Positions 29,638 through 38,580 of a DNA stretch of 48,005 bases are shown piece after piece. Source of the DNA: a virus; IMG/VR virus record IMGVR_UViG_3300036857_000362, positions 1 to 48,005 of that record. The stretch is one strand, 5' to 3'. The position numbers and the translations under genes were made by a program. Positions within the stretch are counted from its first letter, which is position 1. Every line of letters begins with the position of its first letter. The notes below the pieces were generated by a model that did no database searches, was not told the origin of the DNA, and worked only from the letters and a program-made list of their open reading frames with translations.

Positions 29638-30326
29638 GACACCCGCACCGGCAGGATCGACATCGTGCGGGAGCCGAACACCGACAGCGCCGACGAGCAG
29701 TAGAAGGCGTTCTGCACCTGCTGACCTGCGGTGTACGTGTAGAACCGCTGAAGAAAGACGAACCCCTCGGACGTGCTTGTCACCCACGTTCCCATTCGGT
29801 CAGATGGGCTAAAGCCCATGTATTGCCCGCTATTGACCGCCGCCCCGACTTGCGTGTATGCCTCGGCGACGTAGTAGCCCGCCCGAGGAACAGTGATCGT
29901 CGCGCCTGCCGCCGCGTCGGTGTAGTACGCCCCGGTGGCGGGCGGCGTGTAGTTAGCGGGGAAGATGACGAGCCGCGAACCGCCGACGAACTCCCACTTG
30001 TACGCCGACGTGGACTGCGCGTTGTAACGAAACCGCCACTGATACGACGGGTTCGTCACGCTGTCGACCAGCACCGCCTCCTGCCCGTCGTACGGCGACG
30101 CCGGGAGTGTCGTCCCGTAGGCGGACGTGCCCGGTGCCATCGGCCAGACGGCGGGCGGGTTCTGCGTCGGCCTGACGCACATGTAGGCGACGCCGTTGTA
30201 GACGACGATGTCGCCGTCGGCGTACTGTGTCGCGGCCGCGTACGCGCCGCGGTACTGCATCCCTGATGCGCCATTCAGGTTCCAGAGCGGCACCCACGGC
30301 GTCGTCGCAGGATTCGGAGTGCTCAT
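29634..30326 (-). CDS. Tail fibre paralog B (230 aa)
   Basis: ATG at 30326 overlaps the stop of the 722-residue fibre (ATGA). It starts MSTPNPATTPWVPLWNLNG. Residues 28-65 (QYADGDIVVYNGVAYMC, then PPAVWP) resemble a CBM5/12 carbohydrate-binding strand pair. The shared module follows (YGTTLPASPYDGQEAVLVDS, NPSYQWRFRYNAQSTSAYKW), then a beta tip ending MSILPVRVS. It lacks the collagen shaft of its larger paralog, so it may form a short fibre or bind another fibre. Confidence 0.82.
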   Translation of the reverse strand: MSTPNPATTPWVPLWNLNGASGMQYRGAYAAATQYADGDIVVYNGVAYMCVRPTQNPPAVWPMAPGTSAYGTTLPASPYDGQEAVLVDSVTNPSYQWRFRYNAQSTSAYKWEFVGGSRLVIFPANYTPPATGAYYTDAAAGATITVPRAGYYVAEAYTQVGAAVNSGQYMGFSPSDRMGTWVTSTSEGFVFLQRFYTYTAGQQVQNAFYCSSALSVFGSRTMSILPVRVS

Positions 30327-32491
30327 GCGACCCGCTTCGGCGTGACTGTCATCGTTGTCTGCCCGCAGTTCGCCTGCCCGGCGAGCGTCTTGAGCCAGAA
30401 CGCATTGAGAGCCTGCCCTGCCGTCGCAACGGTGACGAGAACCGGGTAGCCGGACGCCATGCCCCAGAGATTCAGTTGCGCCGCAGTGACGCCGCTCTGA
30501 ACCTGGAATGTCCCATTGACGCCAACACCCGAATACATAGATCCAGGCGTCCCGCTTGGAGCGCCTGCGTCCTGCATCGTTGTGGCAACCCAGTATTCGC
30601 CTGCTCGCGGCGGCGTCCATGAGTGGCCCAGCACCCAGGAACTCAGCGTGGACACTGTGAACGCTGCCGACGCAGAAGTCAGAGAGGGGCCGCCAACGAA
30701 TTCCCACTTGTACGCGCTCGAAGAGCCAGCGTTGTAGCGGAAGCGCCACTGATAGGTCGGGTTCGTGAGCGAGTCGACAAGCACTGCCTCTTGCCCGTCG
30801 ACCGGACTCGTCGGCAGCGACGTGCCGTAGGTGGGCTTCGGCCACGGCGCGAGCGTCGGCCCGCCAGGCCACGCAGACGGCGGACTCGTGGTCGGCGTCA
30901 CACAGATGTACGCGACACCGCCTGACACCACGATCTCGCCGTCCTTATACGTCGGGCCTGCCGCGAAGTCGCCGTCGTAGATCAGGTCGGCACCGGCCGC
31001 CGCCCACTGCAAGTCGTAGTCGGACGCCGACCTCTTCACGAGCGCCTGGCCGTTCGTACCGCCCGGCGGCACGGCCCCGCCGACGACACCGAACCCTGTC
31101 GGTGACGGTGGCACGCCGACGGTGCCCTTCGAGACGCACACGTACGTCGCCCCGTCCGGACCGATCACATAGTCGCCGTCGTCGTAGACGTGCGCGTTGT
31201 CGTAGGTGCCGATGTAGTCGAGCACGTCGGCGCCGCCGATCGGCTCCCACGTCGGCGCGCCACCGTCCGTCGTGACCGTCAACACCTCGCCAAGCTGCCC
31301 CGTCGTCGACGGGTACCCGGGCGGCCCCTGCGGCCCCGCGACCCCCTGCGCACCGGCGGGGCCGATCGGCCCCTTGATGTTCGACCGCAACGTCCAGACC
31401 GTGTCGGCGGTCTTCTCGTACACGTCCCCGGACGTGTAGTCGAGATACCAGTCGCCGACCTTGCCGCTCGACCCGGTGGGAGCACCCGGGTTCCCCATCC
31501 ACTCTTCGACCTGGGCGCCCTGAGTGAGGAAGGAGACGGCGACGTCGGCGTTTCCGTTCGGGAGATTGCCGCCGCCTTCGAGGAAGGTGACCGGCCATGA
31601 CCACCACGTGCCCTGATCGGTAGGCGGAGAAGTGATCTGGTACCTGCCCCAGCGCGAGGAGTCGGTCTTCTGCTGTAGATAGATCGAGTCGCCGACCTTG
31701 ACCCTGCCAAGAAAGTTCGTGACGTCAGCGTTGTTCGTCGTCTTCTCGTTGAGATTGATCTGAGTGACGATCGAGCCGAAGCCCTGATTGACGCCGACCT
31801 GGCCTGCGGTCGCGGCGTCCGCGGTCTTCGTCGTCCATGTCCAGGTGTCCGTGTAGGCGGCGTTCGCGGCACCCGGCGGGCCTTGCGCACCGGTCGCGCC
31901 GGTGTCGCCCTTGACACCCTGCGCCCCCTGCGGGCCGGTCGCCCCTGTGGCGCCAGGCACCCCCTGCGCGCCGGTCGCGCCGGTCGCGCCGGTCGGGCCT
32001 TGCGGCCCCTGCGGGCCTGTCGCGCCGGTCGACCCGGGCGGCCCCTGGATCGAGCCGCCGCCGACCCAGCCTGTCCCGTCCCAGATCCAAAGCGAGTCGT
32101 CCGCCTGGACGATGTACGCGTCACCCTGCTGGTTCCCGGTCGCCGGAAGCGACCCTGTGTTCGGGACGCTGCCTTTCATCGTGATCCCGGTGCCGGTCGC
32201 GCCCTGCGGGCCTGTCGGCCCCTGCGGGCCGATCGGCCCCTGCAACCCTGTCGCCCCCTGCGGGCCTGTCGGCCCTGTAGGCCCGGCCGGGCCTACTGGC
32301 CCCGGCGTCTGCAACGGCAGGTTGACCGACGGGACGATCCCGTCCGGGCCGAGCGGCGCGTACCCGTTCGGCTGCCCCTTCGCTGTTGCGTTGCCGGTGT
32401 CGAGAGAGCCGATCCCGTCCTCGATGTGCGTCATGTGGTCGGCGTCGACGTCTGTGACCTCGTCCGTCCACGTCTGCTTCGTGTAGGTCAC
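30323..32491 (-). CDS. Collagen-shaft tail fibre, paralog C (722 aa)
   Basis: GTG at 32491. Residues 1-35 (MTYTKQTWTDEVTDVDADHM, THIEDG) match the start of the collar fibre at 26288-27157, a virion-attachment module. Three Gly-X-Y collagen tracts follow, of about 13, 20 and 7 triplets, separated by beta domains. Two CBM5/12-like units (VYDDGDYVIGPDGATYVC and YKDGEIVVSGGVAYIC) follow, then the shared fibre module (YGTSLPTSPVDGQEAVLVDS) and a beta tip ending TVTPKRVA. This is probably the main trimeric receptor-binding fibre. Confidence 0.88.
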   Translation of the reverse strand: MTYTKQTWTDEVTDVDADHMTHIEDGIGSLDTGNATAKGQPNGYAPLGPDGIVPSVNLPLQTPGPVGPAGPTGPTGPQGATGLQGPIGPQGPTGPQGATGTGITMKGSVPNTGSLPATGNQQGDAYIVQADDSLWIWDGTGWVGGGSIQGPPGSTGATGPQGPQGPTGATGATGAQGVPGATGATGPQGAQGVKGDTGATGAQGPPGAANAAYTDTWTWTTKTADAATAGQVGVNQGFGSIVTQINLNEKTTNNADVTNFLGRVKVGDSIYLQQKTDSSRWGRYQITSPPTDQGTWWSWPVTFLEGGGNLPNGNADVAVSFLTQGAQVEEWMGNPGAPTGSSGKVGDWYLDYTSGDVYEKTADTVWTLRSNIKGPIGPAGAQGVAGPQGPPGYPSTTGQLGEVLTVTTDGGAPTWEPIGGADVLDYIGTYDNAHVYDDGDYVIGPDGATYVCVSKGTVGVPPSPTGFGVVGGAVPPGGTNGQALVKRSASDYDLQWAAAGADLIYDGDFAAGPTYKDGEIVVSGGVAYICVTPTTSPPSAWPGGPTLAPWPKPTYGTSLPTSPVDGQEAVLVDSLTNPTYQWRFRYNAGSSSAYKWEFVGGPSLTSASAAFTVSTLSSWVLGHSWTPPRAGEYWVATTMQDAGAPSGTPGSMYSGVGVNGTFQVQSGVTAAQLNLWGMASGYPVLVTVATAGQALNAFWLKTLAGQANCGQTTMTVTPKRVA

Positions 32492-32844
32492 GGCAGCACG
32501 TCCGGGGTCACAGGGGTGAAGCCGGTGCCGTCATCAGGGACGGCGGTGAACAGCGGCCCCGTCTTGATCACATGGCCGACCTTGTACGTGCCGACCTTCC
32601 GCCACGGCTGCACCTCCGACACCGTCACTTCGGTTTGCGTGAAAAGCTCGTCCGGCGTTCTCCCCCACACCGTCGACGCATCCGGGGAGGCCGGGTCGAA
32701 CGGGGAATGCGCGGTCGCCTGGCCGATCTTGAAGAGGCCGATCTTCGTGACACCGATCTTGATCGACGACGTCGAGATGATCGCGTCCGGTGCAGCCGCG
32801 TCGACCGTGAGCGCGTCCGGCGTCGACGGCGCGAACGTGCTCAC
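32488..32844 (-). CDS. Hypothetical head/fibre-junction protein (118 aa)
   Basis: GTG at 32844 overlaps the upstream stop (GTGA). The sequence is Thr/Asp/Pro-rich with two approximate repeats, PSTPDALTVDAAAPDAI and PASPDASTVWGRTPDEL, and a hydrophobic SSIKIGVTKIGLFKIGQ segment. No family was recognised. Located between a zinc-knuckle protein and the main fibre, it may be a capsid decoration or tail-joining part. Confidence 0.7.
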   Translation of the reverse strand: MSTFAPSTPDALTVDAAAPDAIISTSSIKIGVTKIGLFKIGQATAHSPFDPASPDASTVWGRTPDELFTQTEVTVSEVQPWRKVGTYKVGHVIKTGPLFTAVPDDGTGFTPVTPDVLP

Positions 32845-33296
32845 CCGATCTCCTTGCTCCTGCCCTCGACTCTCGTGCTCGGAAACTTCACGCTGTCCGG
32901 CAGCCGCAACCCTGTCCGCTCCTCCCACGCGTCAAGCTCGGCGAGCCGCTCAAGCTCCTCCCGCTTGTTCACGCGCGGGCCGATCAGCACCATCTGCCCG
33001 GCGTCCAGACGCATCGACATGTCGCGAAGCTGGCTCTTCCTGACCGTGTAGAAGCAGCCGACGACGGTGCCGTCCGGCAGCTTCAGCGCCCGGCACACCT
33101 CCGGGAACGCCTCCTCCAACGGCTCGAAGCAGTTCGCGCAGATGCGGCCCTGGCTGAGCCGCTCCCACGTCTCCTCGTCCACCGACACCGTGTAGTCGCC
33201 CATCACGCGGCCGTCCGGCATCTGCACGAGCGCCTCCGACTCCTGCACGTCGAGCAGGTTCGCAGGCTTCGCCCAGCGCTCGTCGATCCCGCTCAC
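32841..33296 (-). CDS. Head-block protein with repeated PDG strands (151 aa)
   Basis: GTG at 33296 overlaps the previous stop (GTGA). MPDGRVMGDYTVSVD and LPDGTVVGCFYTVR are two copies of a short beta unit; CANCFEPLEE lies between them. The C-terminal third is helical (VNKREELERLAELDAWEERT). The protein looks like a duplicated small domain with a possible CxxC zinc site. Function unknown; the position suggests a head-completion role. Confidence 0.74.
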   Translation of the reverse strand: MSGIDERWAKPANLLDVQESEALVQMPDGRVMGDYTVSVDEETWERLSQGRICANCFEPLEEAFPEVCRALKLPDGTVVGCFYTVRKSQLRDMSMRLDAGQMVLIGPRVNKREELERLAELDAWEERTGLRLPDSVKFPSTRVEGRSKEIG

Positions 33297-33868
33297 GCCT
33301 CCACCTTCGGCGCGTCCTCCACCTCGGCCTCCTGGGAGGCGATCTCCACCTCCAACGCGGAGATGACCTCGGCCCGGTTCTGGTTCTGCCGCTCGTAGGT
33401 GAGCACCACCTCCGGCCGGTAGCCGTCGGCGGCGATCTTCTCGACGAGCTTCGCCGGGGTGCCGCGGAAGCTGTCATAGGTCGGCCACGGCGGCTCCACG
33501 CGCGCCTCCTCGATCGGGCGGAAGTCGGGATGGTTGACCGACCGTTCCAGCAGGAACTCCTCCACCATCTCCTTGAACTTCGGATCCCACTTCTCCCGGA
33601 GCGCCTCCTCGTCGGTGTCGTACACGGACACGCGCGAGATGATCGGCGTCAGGGTCACCTCGTCGAGCAGAGTGGTGCGGCCGTTGATGAAGCCGCCCTC
33701 CTCGAACACGCGGCGGGCGAAGTCGAGGTCGTCGTTCGTGATCAGGTCGCCGCTGAACTGGGCGATGTACATCTCCCGGTCGACGATCCTGTCCCCGTAG
33801 TTCGAGTAGCGGACAGCCGGTTGCACCACCTGGACGCTGAACCCTCGAATGTGGCTGACGAAACGCAT
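33293..33868 (-). CDS. Head-block hypothetical protein (191 aa)
   Basis: ATG at 33868 with GGGAGAC 7 nt upstream. It begins MRFVSHIRGFSVQVVQPAVR; the first 70 residues are beta-rich and the rest helical and acidic, ending in a Glu/Val/Ala tail (EVEIASQEAEVEDAPKVEA). It is the first gene after the major-capsid terminator, so it needs either readthrough or its own promoter. Possibly a head-completion or decoration protein. Confidence 0.76.
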   Translation of the reverse strand: MRFVSHIRGFSVQVVQPAVRYSNYGDRIVDREMYIAQFSGDLITNDDLDFARRVFEEGGFINGRTTLLDEVTLTPIISRVSVYDTDEEALREKWDPKFKEMVEEFLLERSVNHPDFRPIEEARVEPPWPTYDSFRGTPAKLVEKIAADGYRPEVVLTYERQNQNRAEVISALEVEIASQEAEVEDAPKVEA

Positions 33869-33901
33869 GCCTGTCTCCCTTCCCGGCTGCCCGGCTATGT
33901 C

Positions 33902-33936
33902 CTGGGGCTGCCGCTAGCCGGTAACGGCAGCCCCAG
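33902..33936 (-). terminator. Strong hairpin after the major capsid gene
   Basis: CTGGGGCTGCCG (33902-33913), an 11-nt loop and CGGCAGCCCCAG (33925-33936) form a 12-bp perfect stem 13 nt downstream of the leftward capsid stop. There is no long T-tract, so it is probably a partial terminator or RNA-stabilising 3' end that raises capsid output over downstream genes. Confidence 0.75.
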
Positions 33937-33948
33937 AGTGTTGCCTGT

Positions 33949-35142
33949 TCAGACGATCCCGAAGAGCAGCGCGTGCGCGGCGGCACCGGACACGTTCGAC
34001 TGGGAGGCGTTGCGGATCTCCCAGGTGAACTCGGTCAGGTACTCCTCCGAGACGCGGTCGCCGCCGGGATGCTGGCGGTTCGTCAGCAGCGCGGTGTCCG
34101 CCCCGGTCAGCGTCCGGTAGCCGACCCGGTCATGGTCGACCAGGAACAGCCAGCCGCCGAACTGCTTCAGCGTCGTCGGGAAGTCGTTCCAGTCCTTCTT
34201 CACGACGATCGGGATCTCGTAGCCGTACACGCCGGACATGAACGCGTCGACCTTCAGACCGGCGACGTTCTCCCGTGACGGCCGCCACGCCGTCCCCTGG
34301 CCGCCCCGGTTGAACTTCGACATCTGCAACGCCGCGATCGGCGCCAGGTACATGGCGACGTTCCGGCTCGTGTACTGGAGCGCGTTCTTCAACCAGCTAT
34401 CGACGTAGTCGACGGTCAGCGACCCGGCCACGTCGGCCCGGTAGGTGACGAACTCGGTCAGGCCGCCCGCGAACCCGACAGGCTCGCCGGTGTTCGGGTC
34501 GGTCTTCAAGTCGCGGGCGCCCCAGAAGCCGGTGTACTCGATCGCCCGCTTGTGCTCGACGCCCTTCACCGCGGACTCCTGATCCGGCTCCGACTGCCCG
34601 TAGTAGTTCACCGAACGGGCCGTGCGACTGAAGGAGTACCCCGTCCTCAGGATCTCCGTGTAGTTGTATCCGAGCGTCGCGGTCAGGATCGCCGTCTGCG
34701 GGAAGTCGGCGCCCTGCGGGGACGCGTTCCCGGCGATCAGCAGCGTGTCGCCGACCGCCAGGTTGCCGGACACCTTCGAGCCGATCTGGGCGATCACGGT
34801 CGCCGTGTCCGTCGCGACCGCGGTCACGTACATCATCGCGCCCGACGTCATCGCGCGCAGCGTGTCGCCGACCTTCACCCGGTTGCCGTGCGTCGCGGTC
34901 AGGACGAGCGAGGTGGCACCGGCCGTATACGCGGTGCCGACCGTGACCAGACGCGGGAAATACTCCTTCTCGCGCCAATTGATCTTCTCCCGGGTCGCCG
35001 TCCCCTTCCTCGACTTCATCGTGTACGTCGAGAACTGAGACTCGTCCTCGTCGAGCATCGACACCTCGTCGCGCATGTCGATGACCATCGAGTCGGGCAG
35101 AACCTCCGTCGTCGCGACGACGCCCTTCTGAATAGAGGACAT
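33949..35142 (-). CDS. Major capsid protein, DUF5309/SU10 type (397 aa)
   Basis: ATG at 35142 with GAGGAG 7 nt upstream. The N-terminal MSSIQKGVVATTEVLPDSMV, the long central HK97-like spine (ENVAGLKVDAFMSGVYGYE, then VKKDWNDFPTTLKQFGGWLF) and the VEHKRAIEYTGFWGARDL region match the pattern of DUF5309/SU10 major capsid proteins. Residues about 65-135 are a beta-rich insertion (TAGATSLVLTATHGNRVKVG). Position after portal and scaffold and a strong terminator after it support the assignment. It forms the capsid shell. Confidence 0.85.
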   Translation of the reverse strand: MSSIQKGVVATTEVLPDSMVIDMRDEVSMLDEDESQFSTYTMKSRKGTATREKINWREKEYFPRLVTVGTAYTAGATSLVLTATHGNRVKVGDTLRAMTSGAMMYVTAVATDTATVIAQIGSKVSGNLAVGDTLLIAGNASPQGADFPQTAILTATLGYNYTEILRTGYSFSRTARSVNYYGQSEPDQESAVKGVEHKRAIEYTGFWGARDLKTDPNTGEPVGFAGGLTEFVTYRADVAGSLTVDYVDSWLKNALQYTSRNVAMYLAPIAALQMSKFNRGGQGTAWRPSRENVAGLKVDAFMSGVYGYEIPIVVKKDWNDFPTTLKQFGGWLFLVDHDRVGYRTLTGADTALLTNRQHPGGDRVSEEYLTEFTWEIRNASQSNVSGAAAHALLFGIV

Positions 35143-35217
35143 GCTGTGGCTCCTCTCAAGCTGAGACGGTGGTGATGGGGGGTGTTTCTGTCTCCCGCTT
35201 AGAGGGGAGGTGCTGCC

Positions 35218-36309
35218 CTACTCCTCAGGGAGCAACGGCAAGTCCCACTCCTTGCGCAACTCGTTCTTCCGACGGATCACCGCAAGCTCGGCCGCTGAGA
35301 GCGGGGTGCGAGCGGCGGCTCCCTCCGCCGTTGAAACCATCGCCTGAACCTTAGCCTGGTCGGCGGACGTACGTCTACGGCCCGCCTCGGCCGTCGCCGC
35401 TTTCGCCCGGCGGGGCGCCCGGTTGCGGGCGGCGGCCATGTATAGGTACTCCCAGGCTTGAACCTTCCCTTGCAGCCCGGTGGAGGCGACGGTGGCGAGG
35501 AACACCTTCGTCTCCTCCGGCAGCGCCCCCTCCTCCTCGATCAGGCGATCCATCTCGTCCTTGTACTCGTCGAAGTCGGGGTAGCGCTCGGCGACGCGCT
35601 CCTTCGCGGCGACCGCCTCCGCCTGCCGGGTGCGCGCCTGCATGTCCTCGGTGAACGGCATGATCGCCTGCCGTGCCCGCTGCTCCGCAAGCTCCAGCAT
35701 CACCTGGTTGTTGAACGCGAGCGCGTCCGCGCGCTGCTCGTCGTCGTCCATCCAGGCGCGCAGGTACACGTTGTAGCCCTGCTGGCCGCCGGTGCGGAGC
35801 GCCTGGATCGCCCCGTCCGGCCCGGCGCGCGCCTCCACCGCCGTCTCCGCCCACTCCTGCCAGGCGGCCGCGTCAAGCTGGGCAGGCTCCGCCTCCTCCT
35901 GGAGCGCCTGCTCGATCTGCTGGCGCTGCTCGTGAAGCTCCCGGAAGATCCGGTTGATTGTCTCGTCTTTCTCCCGCAGCCCCTCCTCGGCCGCCTCCCT
36001 GGTCTTGTAGCGGCCGACGTAGAAGTCCGGCTCCTCGCCCTCCTCAGTCTCCGGCGCAGGCTCCGTCTCCTCCGGCGCAAGCTCAGGCTCCGGCTCCTCG
36101 GCCTCGCCTTCCTCGTCCTCGATCGGCTCCAGCGCCTCCGGGTCGCCTTCGGCGCCGGGCGGCACCGTCCATCCGGCGTCCTGGTATGCCTGCTCCCGTT
36201 TCGCGTTCACTCGTAACGCGAACTGCTCCACGCTCAGCGAGCCGTTGTCCGGCTCGAACGCCTCGTCGGGGAACTCGACCGGCGCCTCGATCTGCTCGTC
36301 GCTACCCAT
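35218..36309 (-). CDS. Scaffold protein candidate (363 aa)
   Basis: ATG at 36309 overlaps the upstream gene by 8 nt. Residues 50-100 are a Glu/Pro run (EGEAEEPEPELAPEETEPAP). Residues 105-310 are long charged helices (INRIFRELHEQRQQIEQALQ, AERYPDFDEYKDEMDRLIEE), and the C-terminal 40 residues are basic. An acidic disordered start, a helical rod and a basic capsid-binding tail, directly upstream of the capsid gene, are classical for scaffold proteins. Confidence 0.82.
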   Translation of the reverse strand: MGSDEQIEAPVEFPDEAFEPDNGSLSVEQFALRVNAKREQAYQDAGWTVPPGAEGDPEALEPIEDEEGEAEEPEPELAPEETEPAPETEEGEEPDFYVGRYKTREAAEEGLREKDETINRIFRELHEQRQQIEQALQEEAEPAQLDAAAWQEWAETAVEARAGPDGAIQALRTGGQQGYNVYLRAWMDDDEQRADALAFNNQVMLELAEQRARQAIMPFTEDMQARTRQAEAVAAKERVAERYPDFDEYKDEMDRLIEEEGALPEETKVFLATVASTGLQGKVQAWEYLYMAAARNRAPRRAKAATAEAGRRRTSADQAKVQAMVSTAEGAAARTPLSAAELAVIRRKNELRKEWDLPLLPEE

Positions 36310-36631
36310 AGTTTTTCCACATGTCTTCCGTCTCCTCCGGCTCCGAAGATTCGCGGCTCTCGTCCAGTTCGGCGAGCTTCTGCGTCGCGCCGCGCACCAC
36401 CTTGAACGGGTACATCATCCCGTCGACGAAGCCGCGGTCGTAGTCAACCTGGCGTTGCAACGCCTCTATTGACTCGCCGCCCATCACGCGCGCGGCGAGC
36501 GCCTGCCGCATCCTGTCCTGCTTCTCGACGATCTCGTGGCGGAGGAACTCGAACTCCTCCAGGCGCCCGAGACGGGAGATCGTCTCGGCGGCGTGCAGCA
36601 GCACGCGCTCCGGGTCGACAGGCTCGCTCAC
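36302..36631 (-). CDS. Small helical head protein (109 aa)
   Basis: GTG at 36631 overlaps the portal stop (GTGA). The protein is helical, starting MSEPVDPERVLLHAAETISR, with GGESIEALQRQVDYDRGFVD and an acidic C-terminus. It lies between portal and scaffold, so a head-assembly or portal-binding function is likely. No family was recognised. Confidence 0.74.
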   Translation of the reverse strand: MSEPVDPERVLLHAAETISRLGRLEEFEFLRHEIVEKQDRMRQALAARVMGGESIEALQRQVDYDRGFVDGMMYPFKVVRGATQKLAELDESRESSEPEETEDMWKNYG

Positions 36632-38577
36632 ACCGACCGTCCGGCGCCGACACGGGCCAGCGACTGCTGCATCGGTGCGACCGGCGACATAGAAACAGGA
36701 GAAGACGGCGACGACGGCCCGGCGGCGAGCGCCTCGTTCGTGATCCCCCCGGCCGGTACCGACCCGTTCGTCATCTGGTCGAGGATCGAGGACGCCTGCG
36801 GCGGCGTCCCCGGCGCCCCGTTCTGGGCGCCCGGAGGTAGTGCAGCCGGGGCGGCTGCGGTGCCTTGCCCCGGCGGCGCAGCGAAGTATGTCGCCTTGTC
36901 GGCGATCCCGTACGAGTCGAGCAGCCGCTCCCAGAAGCGGCGGATGTTCAGGGTGGCGCCGAACTGGGCGCTCATCCCCGCCCCCTGGAGCGCCATCGTC
37001 AGCAGGGCGCTGTTCTCGGCGCGGCGCTCCTGCCGCATCAGCGACTCGCCCTGCACCTCCAACTGGACGTCGTAGACGCCCTGGACGTCGTGCCAGCCGA
37101 CCTCCAGGTAGCGGCGGGCGCCGCCCTCGCCGAGGATCTCGACCACCCTGTCCTCGCGCAGGAACTGCTGGTCAAGCTCCAGGAACATCTGCCCGGCCCG
37201 GCCGAACATGCGCTGGTATTGCGACTTCCGGCGGGCGAGGATCGCCTGGGCGATGTTGGTGATGATCGACATGCCGGTGGCGGTGTCGACCGGGATCGTC
37301 TGGTTCTGGGCGCTACCGGTGAACGGCAGCCCGCCCATCATGTTCTGGATGTCGCCGCGCAGCAGCCCTTCCGCCTGCAAGGTCGCGTTCGCGGCGGCGA
37401 TCACCGGCGTCATGTCCATGACGTGGACGGCGTTCGGGTCGGGGACGATCCACTGCTCCTCCGGCGCGAACTCGTACTGCTCCGGGTTGTCGACGTCGCC
37501 GCGGATGATCGTGATCACGTTCGCGGCGATCCGTGTCGCATCGAGGCGCATGTTGGTGAGCGTCCACAGCATCTCCTGCATCGACGCGAGTCCCTCCACG
37601 ACCGAGACGCCGGGGATCTGGAACAGGTCGGGGATCGCCGAGCAGACGAGGAACGGTTTGCGGCCGTGCCAGAACGGGTTCGGCGCGTTGCGCAGCAGCA
37701 CCTCGCCGTTCGCGATCGTCACGACTTTCTCGGACGTCCACAGTTCGACGATCTCGACGAGGCCGCGCGTCCTGTCCGCGTTGCGGAGACGCTTCTCCCG
37801 CTCCGACACGACCTCCGGCCCGGCGTTCGACTCGTCCATCTTGGTGCGCTCCACGTACTTCACGTTCTTGTACACGCCGAGCGCTTCCATCCTCACGAGC
37901 GTCGAGTAGGTGACGTAGGTGCGGTCGATCACCCACGGGGACGACTCGATCGACGTCGCGGACTCCGGGTACATGAAGTCGCGCACGTCGCGAACCTCAA
38001 GGGTCGGGTCGTCACGGGTCACGACCGACTGCTCGTACTCGTCCATCCTGTTCGCGATGTCGATCGTCCCACCAGCCTGGTCGTAGATAAGCTCCGGCGT
38101 CTCGTCGAGCGACTTGCGCGTCACCTCCTGCTTCATCCAGAACACTTTCGCGACAGTCATCCCGGCGATCAGATCCTGGTGTGCGAGCGGCCCCGCCTTC
38201 GACGAGAACTCGTCGATGCGCATCTGGTGGTCGAGCAGGTAGCCGCACACGTCCGCGCCCTCGGTCGCCTGCAACGCCTCATCGATGTCCATGCCGGGCA
38301 GCGCCCGCGGGAACACCTTCCAGGACGGGTTCTCCTCCTCCAGGGAGGCGAGCATGCCTTCGATGATGTTGATCAGGTGCGGCGGGTGCTGGTTCGAGCG
38401 CCACCCTTTCGGCTTCTCGTCGTTCGCCTGGAGGCCGCGCCACGCGTTGTAGCGGCGCTCCACCTTGCGCGCGTACTCGTTGTGCCAGCGGCGGCCCTCG
38501 GCGATGCAGTCGCGAACCTCCTGGATCGCCTGCTTGTCCTTCTCGTTCGGCCTGTAGTCGGGCTTCTCTTTCGCCAT
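36628..38577 (-). CDS. Portal protein (649 aa)
   Basis: ATG at 38577, 3 nt after the upstream TAG. The layout (N-terminal helical AIQEVRDCIAEGRRWHNEYA with NAWRGLQ; a central RSNQHPPHLINIIEGMLASL and LLDHQMRIDEFSSKAGPLAH; and PNPFWHGRKPFLVCSAIPDL) is typical of large portals of short-tailed phages. The C-terminal 60 residues are Pro/Gly/Ala-rich. Twelve copies would form the DNA channel and docking site for the terminase and adaptor. Confidence 0.9.
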   Translation of the reverse strand: MAKEKPDYRPNEKDKQAIQEVRDCIAEGRRWHNEYARKVERRYNAWRGLQANDEKPKGWRSNQHPPHLINIIEGMLASLEEENPSWKVFPRALPGMDIDEALQATEGADVCGYLLDHQMRIDEFSSKAGPLAHQDLIAGMTVAKVFWMKQEVTRKSLDETPELIYDQAGGTIDIANRMDEYEQSVVTRDDPTLEVRDVRDFMYPESATSIESSPWVIDRTYVTYSTLVRMEALGVYKNVKYVERTKMDESNAGPEVVSEREKRLRNADRTRGLVEIVELWTSEKVVTIANGEVLLRNAPNPFWHGRKPFLVCSAIPDLFQIPGVSVVEGLASMQEMLWTLTNMRLDATRIAANVITIIRGDVDNPEQYEFAPEEQWIVPDPNAVHVMDMTPVIAAANATLQAEGLLRGDIQNMMGGLPFTGSAQNQTIPVDTATGMSIITNIAQAILARRKSQYQRMFGRAGQMFLELDQQFLREDRVVEILGEGGARRYLEVGWHDVQGVYDVQLEVQGESLMRQERRAENSALLTMALQGAGMSAQFGATLNIRRFWERLLDSYGIADKATYFAAPPGQGTAAAPAALPPGAQNGAPGTPPQASSILDQMTNGSVPAGGITNEALAAGPSSPSSPVSMSPVAPMQQSLARVGAGRSV

Positions 38578-38580
38578 GTC

